Shown here in pieces: positions 9,173 to 17,630 of a DNA stretch of 48,044 bases. Numbering within the stretch: position 1 is the stretch's first letter; each line of letters opens with the position of its first letter. The notes beneath the pieces were generated by a model that ran no database searches, had not been told where the DNA came from, and saw nothing but the letters and a program-made list of their open reading frames with translations. The stretch is taken from positions 1 to 48,044 of the forward strand of contig NZ_NQVN01000029.1 in assembly GCF_002770725.1 (NCBI RefSeq), written 5' to 3'. Source of the DNA: Pleomorphomonas carboxyditropha. Lineage in GTDB: Bacteria; Pseudomonadota; Alphaproteobacteria; Rhizobiales; Pleomorphomonadaceae. Position numbers and translations under genes: made by a program.

Positions 9173-9202
9173 TTGCAAATCGATTTGCAAATCGATTTGC
9201 AA
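9173..9202. promoter_or_regulatory. Two overlapping perfect LacI-type operators
   Basis: TTGCAAATCGATTTGCAA (18-bp perfect palindrome) at 9173-9190 and again at 9185-9202, sharing the 6 nt TTGCAA. The central CG and A/T-rich flanks are the usual LacI-family operator form. The site lies immediately before the lacI-type gene at 9155. No matching site is seen before the binding-protein gene at 8106. Confidence 0.85.
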
Positions 9203-9259
9203 TCGGTCCAACAATGGGCGCCGTCTTGCGGGCCGATGTCGGGGACGGTGGCGCCGGCC

Positions 9260-10978
9260 TCAGCCCCGGCCGAACCAGAAGTCCAGCTCGCGCAGGCGGC
9301 GCTTGTCGTAGGGGGTGGCGGGGTCGGCGATCTGCCATTTGTCGTCGTCGGCGAGGCCGGACCAGCGGGGCTTGCCGTCCTGCTTCTGGACCGACTGCCG
9401 CCAGCGATATTGGGCGTAGATCTCCATGATCTTGCCGGCGTAGCGGCTGGCCAGCGCGCCGTTGCCCTCGACGATCAGGAAGTTCTCGTCGTTGACGCCG
9501 CTCGCCCTGGGGCCGAGGTTGTGCGAGCCGGTCATCACCACGGGCTTGTCGCCGTAGGGGTCGATCACCACCACCTTGCTGTGGACCATGGCGTGCGACT
9601 TCGGCAGCTTCAGGAGTTCCTTTTTCCAGTATTTCAGCGGGCCGGGAATGGCCGCCGGCAGCACCACGTCGGCGTTGGCTTCGATGCGCTCGCCGCGATT
9701 GAACAGCACCACCGGGTTCTTGTCGGTGCCGGGGTTCTGGTTGACCACGCCCTGGATGTAGAGGTCCGGCTTGTAGTGGGGGCTGCCGGGCGAAGCGAGC
9801 TCGATGATGTCGTTGAGCAGCGTGCCGCGCGGGCCGGGGTTGAACATCAGGAACAGGATGCCGTGTTGCGCCGCGGCGATCAGCGCGCCGGCCTGTTCGA
9901 GATCGAGGCCGCCGCGCAAGGGCGTGAACCACAGCGTGGTGCGCTTGTCGGCCTTTCGCGGCGTGCCGTTGGCGGTGGCGAGCGCGTTGGGCGTGGCGTC
10001 GCCGGCGTCGGCCAGCGCCTGCCACTGGTCGAGATAGAAGCGGGCGAGGGCAGGATTGCGGATCAGCACGGCGTTGTTGGCCTGGGTGCAGAGGCCGGTC
10101 TTCGTCCAGTTGGTGCTGCCGGTCCAGACGGCGAGCGGCTTTTTGTCGGCGTCGCAGAGGACGAGGAACTTGTTGTGGGCGAGCGCCCGGGGCGCGCTCA
10201 TCCGGTCGTGCAGGTCCGCGCCGCCGAGCGCCTCGCGGGCGTCGGCGTTCTCGTCCTCGCCCTTCTTCTTGACGCTGCCGTTGCCGAGCACGATATGCGC
10301 CCGCTTTTTCAGCGCCTTGAGGAGGGGCACGAGCTCGGGATCGTCGAGCTCGAACAGGGCGGCGTAGACGTGCGCCTTGGTGCCGGCCGCCTCGGTCAGC
10401 AGGCGCACCAGCTCGTCGCGGATGGCGCCGGCGAGGAAGCGCCGGATGCGGCTCTCCGGGGTGGCGATCTCCTTTTCGAGCTTGCGCGACGGCTTCTCGT
10501 CGGGCAGCAGGCGGGCCAGCCACTGGCTGGCGACGATGCCGCGATTGAAGAAGCAGGAGGCGCCGCCGTCGGTCTCGGCGCCGATGGCGACGGGAGCGCT
10601 CCAGCCGGAGGCCTGATCCACCGCCTCGGTCAGTGCCGTTGCCGGGCCGACCATGGGGATGACGCGATAGGCCACCTCGTCGCCGGGAGCGACGGCGAAG
10701 TCCGACCAGAGATATTTCTGGATCGGCCACTCGGTGGTGGGCCGGCGCGTGCCCTCCGCCACCGCCGGGCCGTCGGCGAAGCCGACCCAGCTCGCGACGA
10801 TCTCCTCGCGGAAGCCGTCGGCGTCGGTTTCGGTGATGGTGTTGGGGCTGGTGGCGCTGCCGGGCGCCCGCCTGATCCGCCGCCGCAAGGCAAAGCCGCG
10901 GCATTCGGCGACAAAGGGAGATGACCAGGCGATGAAGGCGCTATCCACGCCGGCATGCACGACAAGTTCGATGCCCAT
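9260..10978 (-). CDS. Phospholipase D-like protein with two HKD motifs
   Basis: 572 residues from ATG 10978 (GGGGGC 8 nt upstream; the longer frame has no ribosome site). Two catalytic HKD half-sites are visible: AHNKFLVLCDADKK (H268, K270) followed by WTGSTNWTKTGL, and MVHSKVVVIDPYGDK (H466, K468) followed by MTGSHNLG. Each has the downstream GS(T/H)N(W/L) block of the family. These enzymes hydrolyse or transfer phosphodiesters through a phospho-histidine intermediate. The absence of a signal peptide and the N-terminal region (1-150) without a known lipid-binding domain leave lipid versus nucleic-acid substrate open. The gene stands alone; the upstream lacI operator is on its 3' side. Confidence 0.85.
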   Translation of the reverse strand: MGIELVVHAGVDSAFIAWSSPFVAECRGFALRRRIRRAPGSATSPNTITETDADGFREEIVASWVGFADGPAVAEGTRRPTTEWPIQKYLWSDFAVAPGDEVAYRVIPMVGPATALTEAVDQASGWSAPVAIGAETDGGASCFFNRGIVASQWLARLLPDEKPSRKLEKEIATPESRIRRFLAGAIRDELVRLLTEAAGTKAHVYAALFELDDPELVPLLKALKKRAHIVLGNGSVKKKGEDENADAREALGGADLHDRMSAPRALAHNKFLVLCDADKKPLAVWTGSTNWTKTGLCTQANNAVLIRNPALARFYLDQWQALADAGDATPNALATANGTPRKADKRTTLWFTPLRGGLDLEQAGALIAAAQHGILFLMFNPGPRGTLLNDIIELASPGSPHYKPDLYIQGVVNQNPGTDKNPVVLFNRGERIEANADVVLPAAIPGPLKYWKKELLKLPKSHAMVHSKVVVIDPYGDKPVVMTGSHNLGPRASGVNDENFLIVEGNGALASRYAGKIMEIYAQYRWRQSVQKQDGKPRWSGLADDDKWQIADPATPYDKRRLRELDFWFGRG

Positions 10979-11157
10979 GATTGCCCCCGTTGACGCGCAT
11001 CTGGTCGAGCCGGGCTTCGGGGTTCCATCCGATGAGGCATGCAGGAAGACGCTCGATGATGCGCGCTGACCCCTCAATCACGCGATCATACATCAAGGGA
11101 ACGACAACCAAAAGTATTTGCTGGCCGGGCGGTCCCGGGCGCGCCGCCCCGCCCTTG

Positions 11158-11367
11158 TCACTGCATGATATTGTCGGCGCGGACCGCCTGGTCGGGCGGC
11201 ATCGGGAAGCCGGCCTTCTTCAGCTCGGCGCGCGCCTCCTGGCTCGCCATGGAGAGCAGATAGGCGATGAACGGCAGGTCGCCGCGCTGGGCCTGCTGCG
11301 ACATCTGCTCGGCGAAGGTCGCGATGTGGTGGAGCGTTTCCACCGGGGTTCTCTGGAGATTGGACAT
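11158..11367 (-). CDS. Small helical hypothetical protein
   Basis: 69 residues from ATG 11367, chosen because AAGGAG lies 6 nt upstream. The sequence MSNLQRTPVETLHHIATFAE, with QQAQRGDLPFIAYLLSMASQ later, is mostly amphipathic helix, soluble and without a signal peptide. The family is not recognised, but the clean ribosome site and coherent composition support expression. It stands alone between the phospholipase D gene and a repeat-filled gap. Confidence 0.65.
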   Translation of the reverse strand: MSNLQRTPVETLHHIATFAEQMSQQAQRGDLPFIAYLLSMASQEARAELKKAGFPMPPDQAVRADNIMQ

Positions 11368-11549
11368 CTGCGATCTCCTTTGCATCGGGAAGTCGCCGGC
11401 AGACGCCCGGCGGCCATCGGGTAACAAACCGTTCGTGGCGGGCAAGGTTCCCCGGGGCAAGGAAACGTGATCGGTTGGATGCTCTCGGAGCGGGGAATCG
11501 CTTGCTCGTGGGACAGCGGCCGGAGAGCTTGCGGGGGATCGGAGGCGCG

Positions 11550-11870
11550 CTATATCGGCCGCTCGCTCTATCCTGCCCGAGGTCCTACGCCTGCGCGTAG
11601 GATGACAGAATTATATATAGGAAACAATTATATGGGTCGTTTCTGGGTGGTCGTCCCTTGGGGTGAACAGGTCGCCATCCTGGGTAGGAAATGGCAGGGT
11701 TATACACGTGAAGGCAGATATATGGGTCGTCACCTTAAGCGGAGAGCGACTTAAGTGGGGTGGCGGAATTATATAATAGAAACAAATAGATAATCTATCT
11801 ATAGGTTGTCATCCTACGCGAAGGCGTAGGACCTCGGGCAGAAAAAGGCGAGGGGTGGATATCGGGCGCC
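11550..11870. repeat. Paired-palindrome repeat, extended copy
   Basis: Left arm TGCCCGAGG then TCCTACGCCTGCGCGTAGGA and TGACAG (about 11573-11607). Right arm TGTCATCCTACGCGAAGGC then GTAGGACCTCGGGCA (11807-11840). Between the arms is an unusually long A/T-rich spacer with two copies of TATATGGGTCGT. The rest of the gap 11368-12009 shows no gene. Confidence 0.75.
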
Positions 11871-12009
11871 GTCGCGTCGGGTGATCTGGGTGGTTCCTTT
11901 TCATCCCCTCGACGTCTGTCCCCGAACAGCATCGGGGAGTACCGCATGCGCGGCATTGACGGGCGGCGCGGTTCAAGGGACTTTCGGGGGCCGCGCGACC
12001 GGAGGCCCC

Positions 12010-12600
12010 ATGGACGCCACGCCGCTGTTTCTCCTGACCTCGCTCGCCCTGGTCGGCAGCCCCGGACCCAACACGCTGAGCCTCGCCGCGCTGGGGGCGG
12101 CCTTCGGCACGCGTCGCGGCGTGCCCTACATGATCGGGCTCGACCTCGGCATGGTCGTGGTGGTGGCGCTGGTCGGCTCCGGCCTCTGGGCGGTGATCCT
12201 GTCCTACCCCGGCATCGCGCCGGTGGTGACGCTGGCGGCCAGCGCCTACCTGCTCTACCTCGCCTTCCGGATCGCCACGGCGCCGCCCATGGGGGCCGCC
12301 GAAGCGCCGGGCCGCGAACCCGGCCTTTCGGCGGGGGTGATGCTGTCGCTGACCAACCCCAAGGCCTATGTGGCGGTGGCGGCGGTGGTGTCGCGCTACA
12401 CCCTGATGCCGGGGCGGCCGGTGGCCGACGAGGTGCTGAAGGGGGCTCTGCTGCTCGTCCTGATCGCCGCCGTCAACGTCGCTTGGCTGGCCGCCGGCTC
12501 ACTGCTCGCCCGCGCCGTGACCAACCCGCGGGTGGGGCGGCTCGTGAACCTCGGCTTTGCGGCGCTGCTGGTGGTGTCGGTGCTGGCGGCGTTCCTTTAG
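12010..12600 (+). CDS. LysE/RhtB family amino-acid exporter
   Basis: 196 residues, about six membrane segments. The N-terminal block FLLTSLALVGSPGPNTLSLA (6-25), with the SPGPN motif, is diagnostic of LysE/RhtB translocators. SAGVMLSLTNPKAYVAVAAV later matches the second conserved block (NPKA). The family exports basic amino acids, threonine/homoserine or similar metabolites; the substrate cannot be assigned. ATG 12010 is preceded by GGAGG at 12001-12005. The gene is monocistronic and flanked by two paired-palindrome repeats. Confidence 0.9.
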   Translation: MDATPLFLLTSLALVGSPGPNTLSLAALGAAFGTRRGVPYMIGLDLGMVVVVALVGSGLWAVILSYPGIAPVVTLAASAYLLYLAFRIATAPPMGAAEAPGREPGLSAGVMLSLTNPKAYVAVAAVVSRYTLMPGRPVADEVLKGALLLVLIAAVNVAWLAAGSLLARAVTNPRVGRLVNLGFAALLVVSVLAAFL

Positions 12601-12629
12601 GTGGATGCGCCCGGTGGAGAGATTGCTCT

Positions 12630-12832
12630 ATATTCGCCGCGCGCTCTGTCCTGCCCGAGGTCCTATGCCTTCGCATAGGAAGACGGAATTATATATAGGA
12701 AACAATTACATAGATCGTCCCTCCTCAGGCAGTGAGCGACAGAGTTATATAAGCGGATGCAGGTATAGGTTGTCATCCTGCGCGCAGGCGCAGGACCTCG
12801 GGCCGAAAAGGGCGAGGGGCCGATATCCGCCG
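12630..12832. repeat. Paired-palindrome repeat
   Basis: Left arm CCTGCCCGAGG, TCCTATGCCTTCGCATAGGA (12650-12680). Right arm TGTCATCCTGCGCGCAGGCG, CAGGACCTCGGGC (12771-12803). The spacer contains ATTATATATAGGAAACAATT. It lies between the convergent lysE-type and MFS genes and ends GGCGAGGGGCCGATATC. Confidence 0.78.
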
Positions 12833-12844
12833 CCGCCGCCTCGC

Positions 12845-14056
12845 TCACGCCCCCTGTTCCGCCGTGCGCTGCGGGCAGGCGGGGAGGGGCAGGGCGAGCG
12901 ACAGAAGCGACAGGGCGATGATGAAGGCGCCGAACAGGGTGGCCGTTTCGATCAGGCCGGCGTGGCGGACCGCGTAGCCGGCGACCATCGCCGGCAGGGC
13001 GTTGGCGAGGTAGCTTTCGAAGTAGAAGGCCGATATCAGCCCGGCGCGCTGCCCGGCCGTCACCCTGGCGACGATGCTGCGCAGGGCGCCGAGGAAGCCG
13101 GCGCCGAAGCCGATGCCGGAGATCGGCGCGCCGGCCATCAGCAGGACGGGCTGGCGCAGGTAGGCGCCGGCAAGGATGGCGGCGGTTCCGGCGGCGATCG
13201 TCAGGCCGCCGACCGTCAGCCCGGCGCTGGCCGGCCGGTTGCGGAAGGCGAGGATGGCGACGGCGCCGGCAAAGGTCAGCGCGGCGACCGCGCCGCCGCC
13301 GAGCCAGGTGGAGGCGCCGCCGGAGATGTCGCGGATCAGCGACGGCATCAGCGACAGGAAGAAGCCGCCGAGCGCCCAGATGGCGACGTTGAGCGGGGCG
13401 ACGCGCCAGAAGGCCTTGCGGGCGGCCGGCGGCACCTCGATGCGCGGGCGCGGCGACCATTTGCCGGCCGACAGCGACGGCGCCGTCTCGGGCGATCGCA
13501 GGCTGCGCAGCAATTGCACCAGGAAGACGGCGGCGAGCAGACCATAGACTAGGCGCAACGGGGCGGGCGCGACCCCGGCCAGCAGGCCGGAGCCCAGCGC
13601 GCCGACGCCCATGCCGATCATCGGGGCGATGGAGTTGATGGTGGCGCCGGCCTTGTGGTCGAGGTCGAGCAGGGCGGCGGCCAGCGCCGTGGTGGCCAGA
13701 CCGGTCGCCGCCCCCTGGACGAGGCGCGCCGCGACCAGCCAGGCGCTGTCCCGCGCCAGGAGAAACGCCGCCATGGCCAGCATCTCGAGGGCGAGCGCCA
13801 GCAGGATGACCGGCCGCCGCCCGACATGGCTGGAGAGCGAACCGAGGAACAGCAGCGACATCAGCAGCGCGCCGGCATAGACGGCGAACACCACGGCGAT
13901 CGTCAGGGCGGAGAAGCCCCAGGCCGCCTGGTAGAGCGGGTAGAGCGGCGTCGGCGCGCTGGAGGCGGCGAGGAAGGCGATGAGGGTGACGGCGTGCAGC
14001 GCCAGCCCCGAGCGCTTGCCGGTGGCGGCGGCGACGATATCCGGGCGGGTGGCCAT
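12845..14056 (-). CDS. MFS transporter
   Basis: 403 residues with about twelve membrane segments. PTPLYPLYQAAWGFSALTIA early and the loop LGSLSSHVGRRPVILLALAL (72-91, GxxxD/GRRP-type motif A) place it in the drug/small-molecule efflux branch of the major facilitator superfamily. It is divergently transcribed from a TetR-type gene, with two operator-like repeats in the 109-bp gap between them. The usual logic is a transporter whose expression is relieved when its substrate binds the regulator. The substrate is unknown. Confidence 0.88.
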   Translation of the reverse strand: MATRPDIVAAATGKRSGLALHAVTLIAFLAASSAPTPLYPLYQAAWGFSALTIAVVFAVYAGALLMSLLFLGSLSSHVGRRPVILLALALEMLAMAAFLLARDSAWLVAARLVQGAATGLATTALAAALLDLDHKAGATINSIAPMIGMGVGALGSGLLAGVAPAPLRLVYGLLAAVFLVQLLRSLRSPETAPSLSAGKWSPRPRIEVPPAARKAFWRVAPLNVAIWALGGFFLSLMPSLIRDISGGASTWLGGGAVAALTFAGAVAILAFRNRPASAGLTVGGLTIAAGTAAILAGAYLRQPVLLMAGAPISGIGFGAGFLGALRSIVARVTAGQRAGLISAFYFESYLANALPAMVAGYAVRHAGLIETATLFGAFIIALSLLSLALPLPACPQRTAEQGA

Positions 14057-14074
14057 GGCTATGGTTCCGTGATA

Positions 14075-14132
14075 AAAGCAAAGAGTTTGCGTTTATACGG
14101 CAGGAGGCCGGTAAAAGCAAATATTTTGCTTT
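14075..14132. promoter_or_regulatory. Two TetR-type operator sites in the divergent promoter
   Basis: AAAGCAAA-TAT-TTTGCTTT (14114-14132) is an inverted repeat with perfect 8-bp arms. AAAGCAAA-GAG-TTTGCGTTT (14075-14094) is a near-copy with one extra base in the right arm. Both lie between the MFS and TetR genes, so one dimer pair could control both directions. Confidence 0.8.
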
Positions 14133-14165
14133 AGTGGCGGCCGAGGGACCGCGACTGGTCGGGAC

Positions 14166-14756
14166 ATGGATCAAAAACAACAGGATAACGGCAAGGGGCC
14201 CCAGGCGGCGCCACGGCCCGGCGGCCGCGCCGCCCGCATCCAGGCGGCGATCTTCAAGGCGGTGGAGGAGCTGAAGCGGCAAGGCGACGCGGCCGATCTC
14301 ACCGTGCCGGCCATCGCGGCGCGGGCCGGGGTGACGCCGTCGACCATCTACCGGCGCTGGGGCACGCTGGCCGAACTGCTGTCCGACGTGGCGGTCAAGC
14401 AATTGCGCCCCGACGCCGAGCCGGCGGACAGCGGCGACTGGCGGGCCGATCTCAAGGGCTGGCTCGAGCAATATGCCGAGGAGATGGCCTCCGAGCCCGG
14501 CCGCGCCATGCTGCGCGAGGTGCTCGGCGCCGACCGGCTGGAAAACGCCGGCGTCTGCTCGGCTTATACCTCCAGGCAGCTCGACATCATCCGGGCGCGG
14601 GCGCTGGCCCGCGGCGACAGGCCGCCCGACACGGCGGTGCTGATGGACCGGGTGATCGCGCCGGTGATCTACCGCATCCTGTTCAGCCGCGCGACCCCGG
14701 ACGCGGCGTATGTGGCGGGGCTGATCGAGGAGGTGCTGGGGGAGGATGGCGAATAG
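14166..14756 (+). CDS. TetR/AcrR family regulator
   Basis: 196 residues. The N-terminal DNA-binding domain spans about 18-65 (RAARIQAAIFKAVEELKRQG ... LTVPAIAARAGVTPSTIYRR), with the TetR signature GVTPSTIYRRWGTLAELL. A helical C-terminal ligand domain follows, of the TetR_C type often found beside transporters (GWLEQYAEEMASEPGRAMLREVLG). Divergent to the MFS gene. The paired sites at 14075-14132 are its likely operators. Confidence 0.9.
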   Translation: MDQKQQDNGKGPQAAPRPGGRAARIQAAIFKAVEELKRQGDAADLTVPAIAARAGVTPSTIYRRWGTLAELLSDVAVKQLRPDAEPADSGDWRADLKGWLEQYAEEMASEPGRAMLREVLGADRLENAGVCSAYTSRQLDIIRARALARGDRPPDTAVLMDRVIAPVIYRILFSRATPDAAYVAGLIEEVLGEDGE

Positions 14757-14799
14757 GGTGCGGTATGCCTTCAAGAGGAGAGGCGAACGGAGTGGGAGA

Positions 14800-14988
14800 G
14801 ACCTATATCTGCCGCTCGTTCCATTCTGCCCGAGGTCCTATGCCTTCGCATAGGATGACAAATTTATATATAGGAAACAGCCGGATAGCGCATCGCTCTC
14901 CATCCTTGCCTCCCCTCCCCATAGGGTGTCATTCCTGTGCGAAGGCATAGGACCTCGGGCCGGAAGGGGCGAGGGGTGGATATAGGGC
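14800..14988. repeat. Paired-palindrome repeat
   Basis: Left arm CTGCCCGAGG, TCCTATGCCTTCGCATAGGA, TGACAA (14825-14860). Right arm GTGTCATTCCTGTGCGAAGG, CATAGGACCTCGGGC (14926-14960). The spacer has ATTTATATATAGGAAACAG. It sits between the convergent TetR and GATase genes. Confidence 0.78.
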
Positions 14989-15033
14989 TGGAGCGGCCGG
15001 GGGCGGAGCATCCCGGCCGGCGCCGTCCGTAGT

Positions 15034-15762
15034 TCACTTGTCCGCCTGCGCCGCGTAGTCGCTCGCCAGCTTGTCGAGGAACACGAACAGCGCCGCGTTC
15101 ATCGCGGTGTAGTCGTTGCGGCGCAGGGCGTCGGGCTGCTGGACGTATGTGTGGGCGGCGAGGGTGGCGAGTTCCGTCTCCGAGGCGGCGATCAGCAGTT
15201 CGACCACCTCGGGCGTGAATTCCATGTGACACTGGAAGCCGTAGACCAGCTTGCCGTATTCGACGATCTGGCGCGGGCAGCCGTCGCTTTTGGCGATCAG
15301 CACGGCGTCGGGCGTCAGGCCCGGCATGTCGGAATGCCAGTGGCCGACCTCCAGCGTCGGGCCGAAATGGGCGAACTTGTCGTTGGCGAGGCCTGATGGC
15401 GTCAGGGTGATCGGGAACTTGCCGATCTCCTTCTCGGGGCTGTGCTGGTGCGGCGCGCCGAGCGCCTCGCCGATCAGCTGCGAGCCGAGGCAGACGCCGA
15501 CGACCGCCTTGCCGGCGGCGATCGCCCTGGCGATCAGCGCCTTCTCGGCCGCCGCGTCGAAATGCGGGCATTCGGCGGTGGTGGTGGCCGGCGACTGCGG
15601 GCCGCCCATCACCACCAGCAGGTCGATGCCGTCGAGCGAGGCCGGCAGCGCCTCTCCCGCATAGACGCGCGAGTAGCCGACCGTGTGGCCGCGGCTCGCC
15701 GCCCAGGTTTCATAGGCGCCGGGGGCCTCGAAGGACTCGTGGACGACGAAGTGGATGCGCAT
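15034..15762 (-). CDS. Class I glutamine amidotransferase-like protein
   Basis: 242 residues. A nucleophile elbow VVGVCLGSQLIGEALG places Cys91 as nucleophile, and GFQCHMEFTPE supplies His179 and Glu181, completing the Cys-His-Glu triad. VMGGPQSP (51-58) forms the oxyanion region. This stand-alone GATase1 form resembles proteins annotated as GMP synthase-like or gamma-glutamyl hydrolases of small amines. No synthetase partner is adjacent, so the amide substrate is unknown. Its 3' end is followed by a GC-rich inverted repeat (GGCCGGG...CCCCGGCC) and then by repeat 14800-14988. Confidence 0.87.
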   Translation of the reverse strand: MRIHFVVHESFEAPGAYETWAASRGHTVGYSRVYAGEALPASLDGIDLLVVMGGPQSPATTTAECPHFDAAAEKALIARAIAAGKAVVGVCLGSQLIGEALGAPHQHSPEKEIGKFPITLTPSGLANDKFAHFGPTLEVGHWHSDMPGLTPDAVLIAKSDGCPRQIVEYGKLVYGFQCHMEFTPEVVELLIAASETELATLAAHTYVQQPDALRRNDYTAMNAALFVFLDKLASDYAAQADK

Positions 15763-15790
15763 GGCTTGGGTTCCTTGTTCGGCGGATGCG

Positions 15791-15823
15791 AAAAAGCCTC
15801 GCGGACGGCTGTCGGCGAGGCTT
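15791..15823 (-). terminator. Rho-independent terminator for the Sel1-like gene
   Basis: On the minus strand AAGCCTCGC, a 12-nt loop, then GCGAGGCTT followed by TTT. The stem plus T-run lies downstream of the gene at 15995-16459 and upstream of the GATase gene, separating the two transcripts. Confidence 0.75.
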
Positions 15824-15994
15824 GGCGGGGGCTGGTCTTGCGGATTTAACGGAGAGCTTGTCCCGGAACCGCAAAAGGCTCAGCGCGCACGTCGGCCGAC
15901 GCCGGCGGACCGGGTTGTTGTTGCGCGTCGAGGGAAGCCCGGGAAGCGGTCATGGGCGATGATATTCCCGGAATCCGGGCGGCCGTCAAGGCGC

Positions 15995-16459
15995 TCAGTA
16001 CATGATCCGCGTGTCGTCTTCCGATCTGGACTTCAGGTAGACGAAGCCGACGGACTGCACCAGCATGGCGATGAGGCTTTTGAGCTTGTCGCGCACGGCA
16101 AGCATGCTGAACAGGGCCAGGAAGCAGGGAATGTTGCCGAGGCGGAAGCCCAGCCGATAGTGCCGCCGCGCCAGGTCGAGGTTGGGCGCCACGCCCTTTC
16201 CCCATCTGTAGCCCTGGGCGACGATGAACTGGGTGGGGCCGAACTTGCAGTCGCCGAACGAGGCAAACTCGCCGTCGCCCCGCCGGAACAGCAATTTGCA
16301 GATGTTGTAGTGGTAGAAGTTCTCGTCGACGGGGCGCAACGCCGCGAAGAGCGCGATGGCCTCGTCCTTGCCGAATTCCGTCTCGCGGCCCCTGAGCCTG
16401 TCCCACGCCTGGGCCGCGAGCCGCCGCGCTTCACAGGAGATCACGTAGTTGCGCACCAA
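15995..16459 (-). CDS. Sel1-like repeat protein
   Basis: 154 residues. The central stretch KFGPTQFIVAQGYRWGKGVA followed by PNLDLARRHYRLGFRLGNIP fits a Sel1-like repeat (xLGxxYxxGxGVxxDxxxAxxWYxxAAxxG), a helical-repeat scaffold for protein contacts. A hydrophobic stretch near the C-terminus (LKSLIAMLVQSVGFVYL) could attach it to the membrane. The start is uncertain: TTG 16459 and GTG 16456 are adjacent and neither has a strong ribosome site. The rest of the gap 16460-16685 shows no gene. Confidence 0.6.
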   Translation of the reverse strand: MVRNYVISCEARRLAAQAWDRLRGRETEFGKDEAIALFAALRPVDENFYHYNICKLLFRRGDGEFASFGDCKFGPTQFIVAQGYRWGKGVAPNLDLARRHYRLGFRLGNIPCFLALFSMLAVRDKLKSLIAMLVQSVGFVYLKSRSEDDTRIMY

Positions 16460-16685
16460 TTTCCGAACTCTTCTCGCGAGGCGCCGTCACGGCGGGGGCT
16501 GCGCCTCCCTGCGTTCCGGGCTCAACCGGAAGCGGTCGGACAGGCCAACTTAAGGTAGCTCAAATACAATCGAGATACAATTCGGCTGGAGGACGCATAA
16601 GGTATTGTCCCGCCGGAAGGGCGAGGTGCATAATCGGCGGCACGTGTCGAAAAGAGGGGCGGGGCGAAAGCCGCCGGGAGCCAGA

Positions 16686-16820
16686 ATGCATCTGCGAACG
16701 CAGCGGAAACCCCGTCGTGGCGGCCTTGGCGGCGGCATCAGGTGGGCGCTGGCATGGACCGCCGTGGCCCTCATCGCCGCCCCGCTCGTCGGGTCGTTCA
16801 TCGACAGGCACGGCCGGTAG
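16686..16820 (+). CDS. Possible small basic membrane protein
   Basis: 44 residues starting MHLRTQRKPRRGG, then one hydrophobic segment ALAWTAVALIAAPLVGSFID and a basic end. GGGAG lies 7-11 nt upstream. The positive-inside layout fits a single-pass membrane peptide, but such a short GC-rich frame could occur by chance. Confidence 0.3.
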   Translation: MHLRTQRKPRRGGLGGGIRWALAWTAVALIAAPLVGSFIDRHGR

Positions 16821-16847
16821 GGCGCCGGTTTGCGCCGCAGGCGATAT

Positions 16848-16870
16848 CATGCGCATAATGGATGCGCATG
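16848..16870. promoter_or_regulatory. Operator-like inverted repeat before ccdAB
   Basis: CATGCGCAT-AATGG-ATGCGCATG, perfect 9-bp arms. It lies 15 bp upstream of the preferred ccdA start and covers an alternative ATG at 16862, a position expected for an autorepressor site of a toxin-antitoxin pair. Confidence 0.7.
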
Positions 16871-16885
16871 ACCATGAGGGCCGTT

Positions 16886-17122
16886 ATGTCGACTTCGCAA
16901 TCCACCCGCAAGGCGACCAACCTGTCGCTGGATGCCGACCTCGTCCGGCAGGCGCGCGCCCTCGGCGTGAACATCTCCCAGGCGGCCGAGGCGGGCGTGC
17001 GGCGCGCGGTTGCCGAAGCGCGGGCCGAACAATGGCGCCGCGACAATGCCGCGGCGCTGGCCAGCTCCAACCGCTGGGTGGAGGAAAACGGCCTGCCGCT
17101 CGAGCGCCATCGGCAGTTCTGA
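16886..17122 (+). CDS. ccdA: Type II antitoxin, CcdA family
   Basis: 78 residues from ATG 16886 (GAGGG 5 nt upstream). In-frame ATGs at 16862, 16868 and 16874 would place the start in the operator. The N-terminal half KATNLSLDADLVRQARALGV is a ribbon-helix-helix DNA-binding unit. The C-terminal RWVEENGLPLERHRQF is the typical CcdA tail that wraps around the toxin. It neutralises CcdB and represses the operon. Its TGA overlaps the ATG of ccdB by one base. Confidence 0.9.
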   Translation: MSTSQSTRKATNLSLDADLVRQARALGVNISQAAEAGVRRAVAEARAEQWRRDNAAALASSNRWVEENGLPLERHRQF

Positions 17123-17421
17123 TGGCCCGGTTCGATGTCTTCAAGAATCCGGACGGCAACGGCTTCCTGCTGGATGTCCAGGCCAACCTTCTCGACGGCC
17201 TCAATACCCGCGTCGTCGTGCCTCTGCTGCCGGCGTCTTCGGCGCCGCTGCCGGCCAGGCGGCTCAATCCCATCTTCGACATCGAAGCCGAGCCGCACGT
17301 CATGGTCACGCAATTCATGGCGGCAGTGCGGGTGACGCTCCTGAAAGCGCCGGTCGCAAGCCTTGCCGGCCATGATGTCGAGATCGGCAATGCCCTGGAC
17401 ATGGTGTTCGTCGGGTTTTGA
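17122..17421 (+). CDS. ccdB: Type II toxin, CcdB family
   Basis: 99 residues, the usual CcdB length. MARFDVFKNPDGNGFLLDVQ at the start, VVVPLLP in the middle, and a hydrophobic C-terminus GNALDMVFVGF. CcdB poisons DNA gyrase by binding GyrA; the C-terminal Trp-Gly-Ile of the F-plasmid toxin is replaced here by Val-Gly-Phe, as often seen in chromosomal homologues. Translation is coupled to ccdA. Confidence 0.9.
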   Translation: MARFDVFKNPDGNGFLLDVQANLLDGLNTRVVVPLLPASSAPLPARRLNPIFDIEAEPHVMVTQFMAAVRVTLLKAPVASLAGHDVEIGNALDMVFVGF

Positions 17422-17432
17422 GGGGGAGGCAG

Positions 17433-17591
17433 GCCGATATCGGCCGCGCGCCTCATCCTGCCCGAGGTCCTATGCCTTCGCATAGGATGACAATTGATAG
17501 ATATGCTATCTAGCTGTTCCACATATATAATTCTGTCATCCTGCGCGCAGGCGCAGGACCTCGGGCCGGAAGGGGCGAGGGGCGGATATAG
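17433..17591. repeat. Paired-palindrome repeat
   Basis: Left arm TCCTGCCCGAGG, TCCTATGCCTTCGCATAGGA, TGACAA (17457-17493). Right arm CTGTCATCCTGCGCGCAGGC, GCAGGACCTCGGGC (17533-17568). The outer ends read CCGATATCGGCCGCGCG and GGCGAGGGGCGGATATAGG. It fills the gap between the convergent ccdAB and mqsRA operons. Confidence 0.8.
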
Positions 17592-17630
17592 GTGCCCGCG
17601 GACCGTTGGCGATCGGCCGAATACGGTGGC

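Noticed and set aside
16862-16885. Earlier ATG codons for ccdA
   Set aside because: They fall in or directly beside the operator-like inverted repeat and lack a ribosome site; ATG 16886 has GAGGG.
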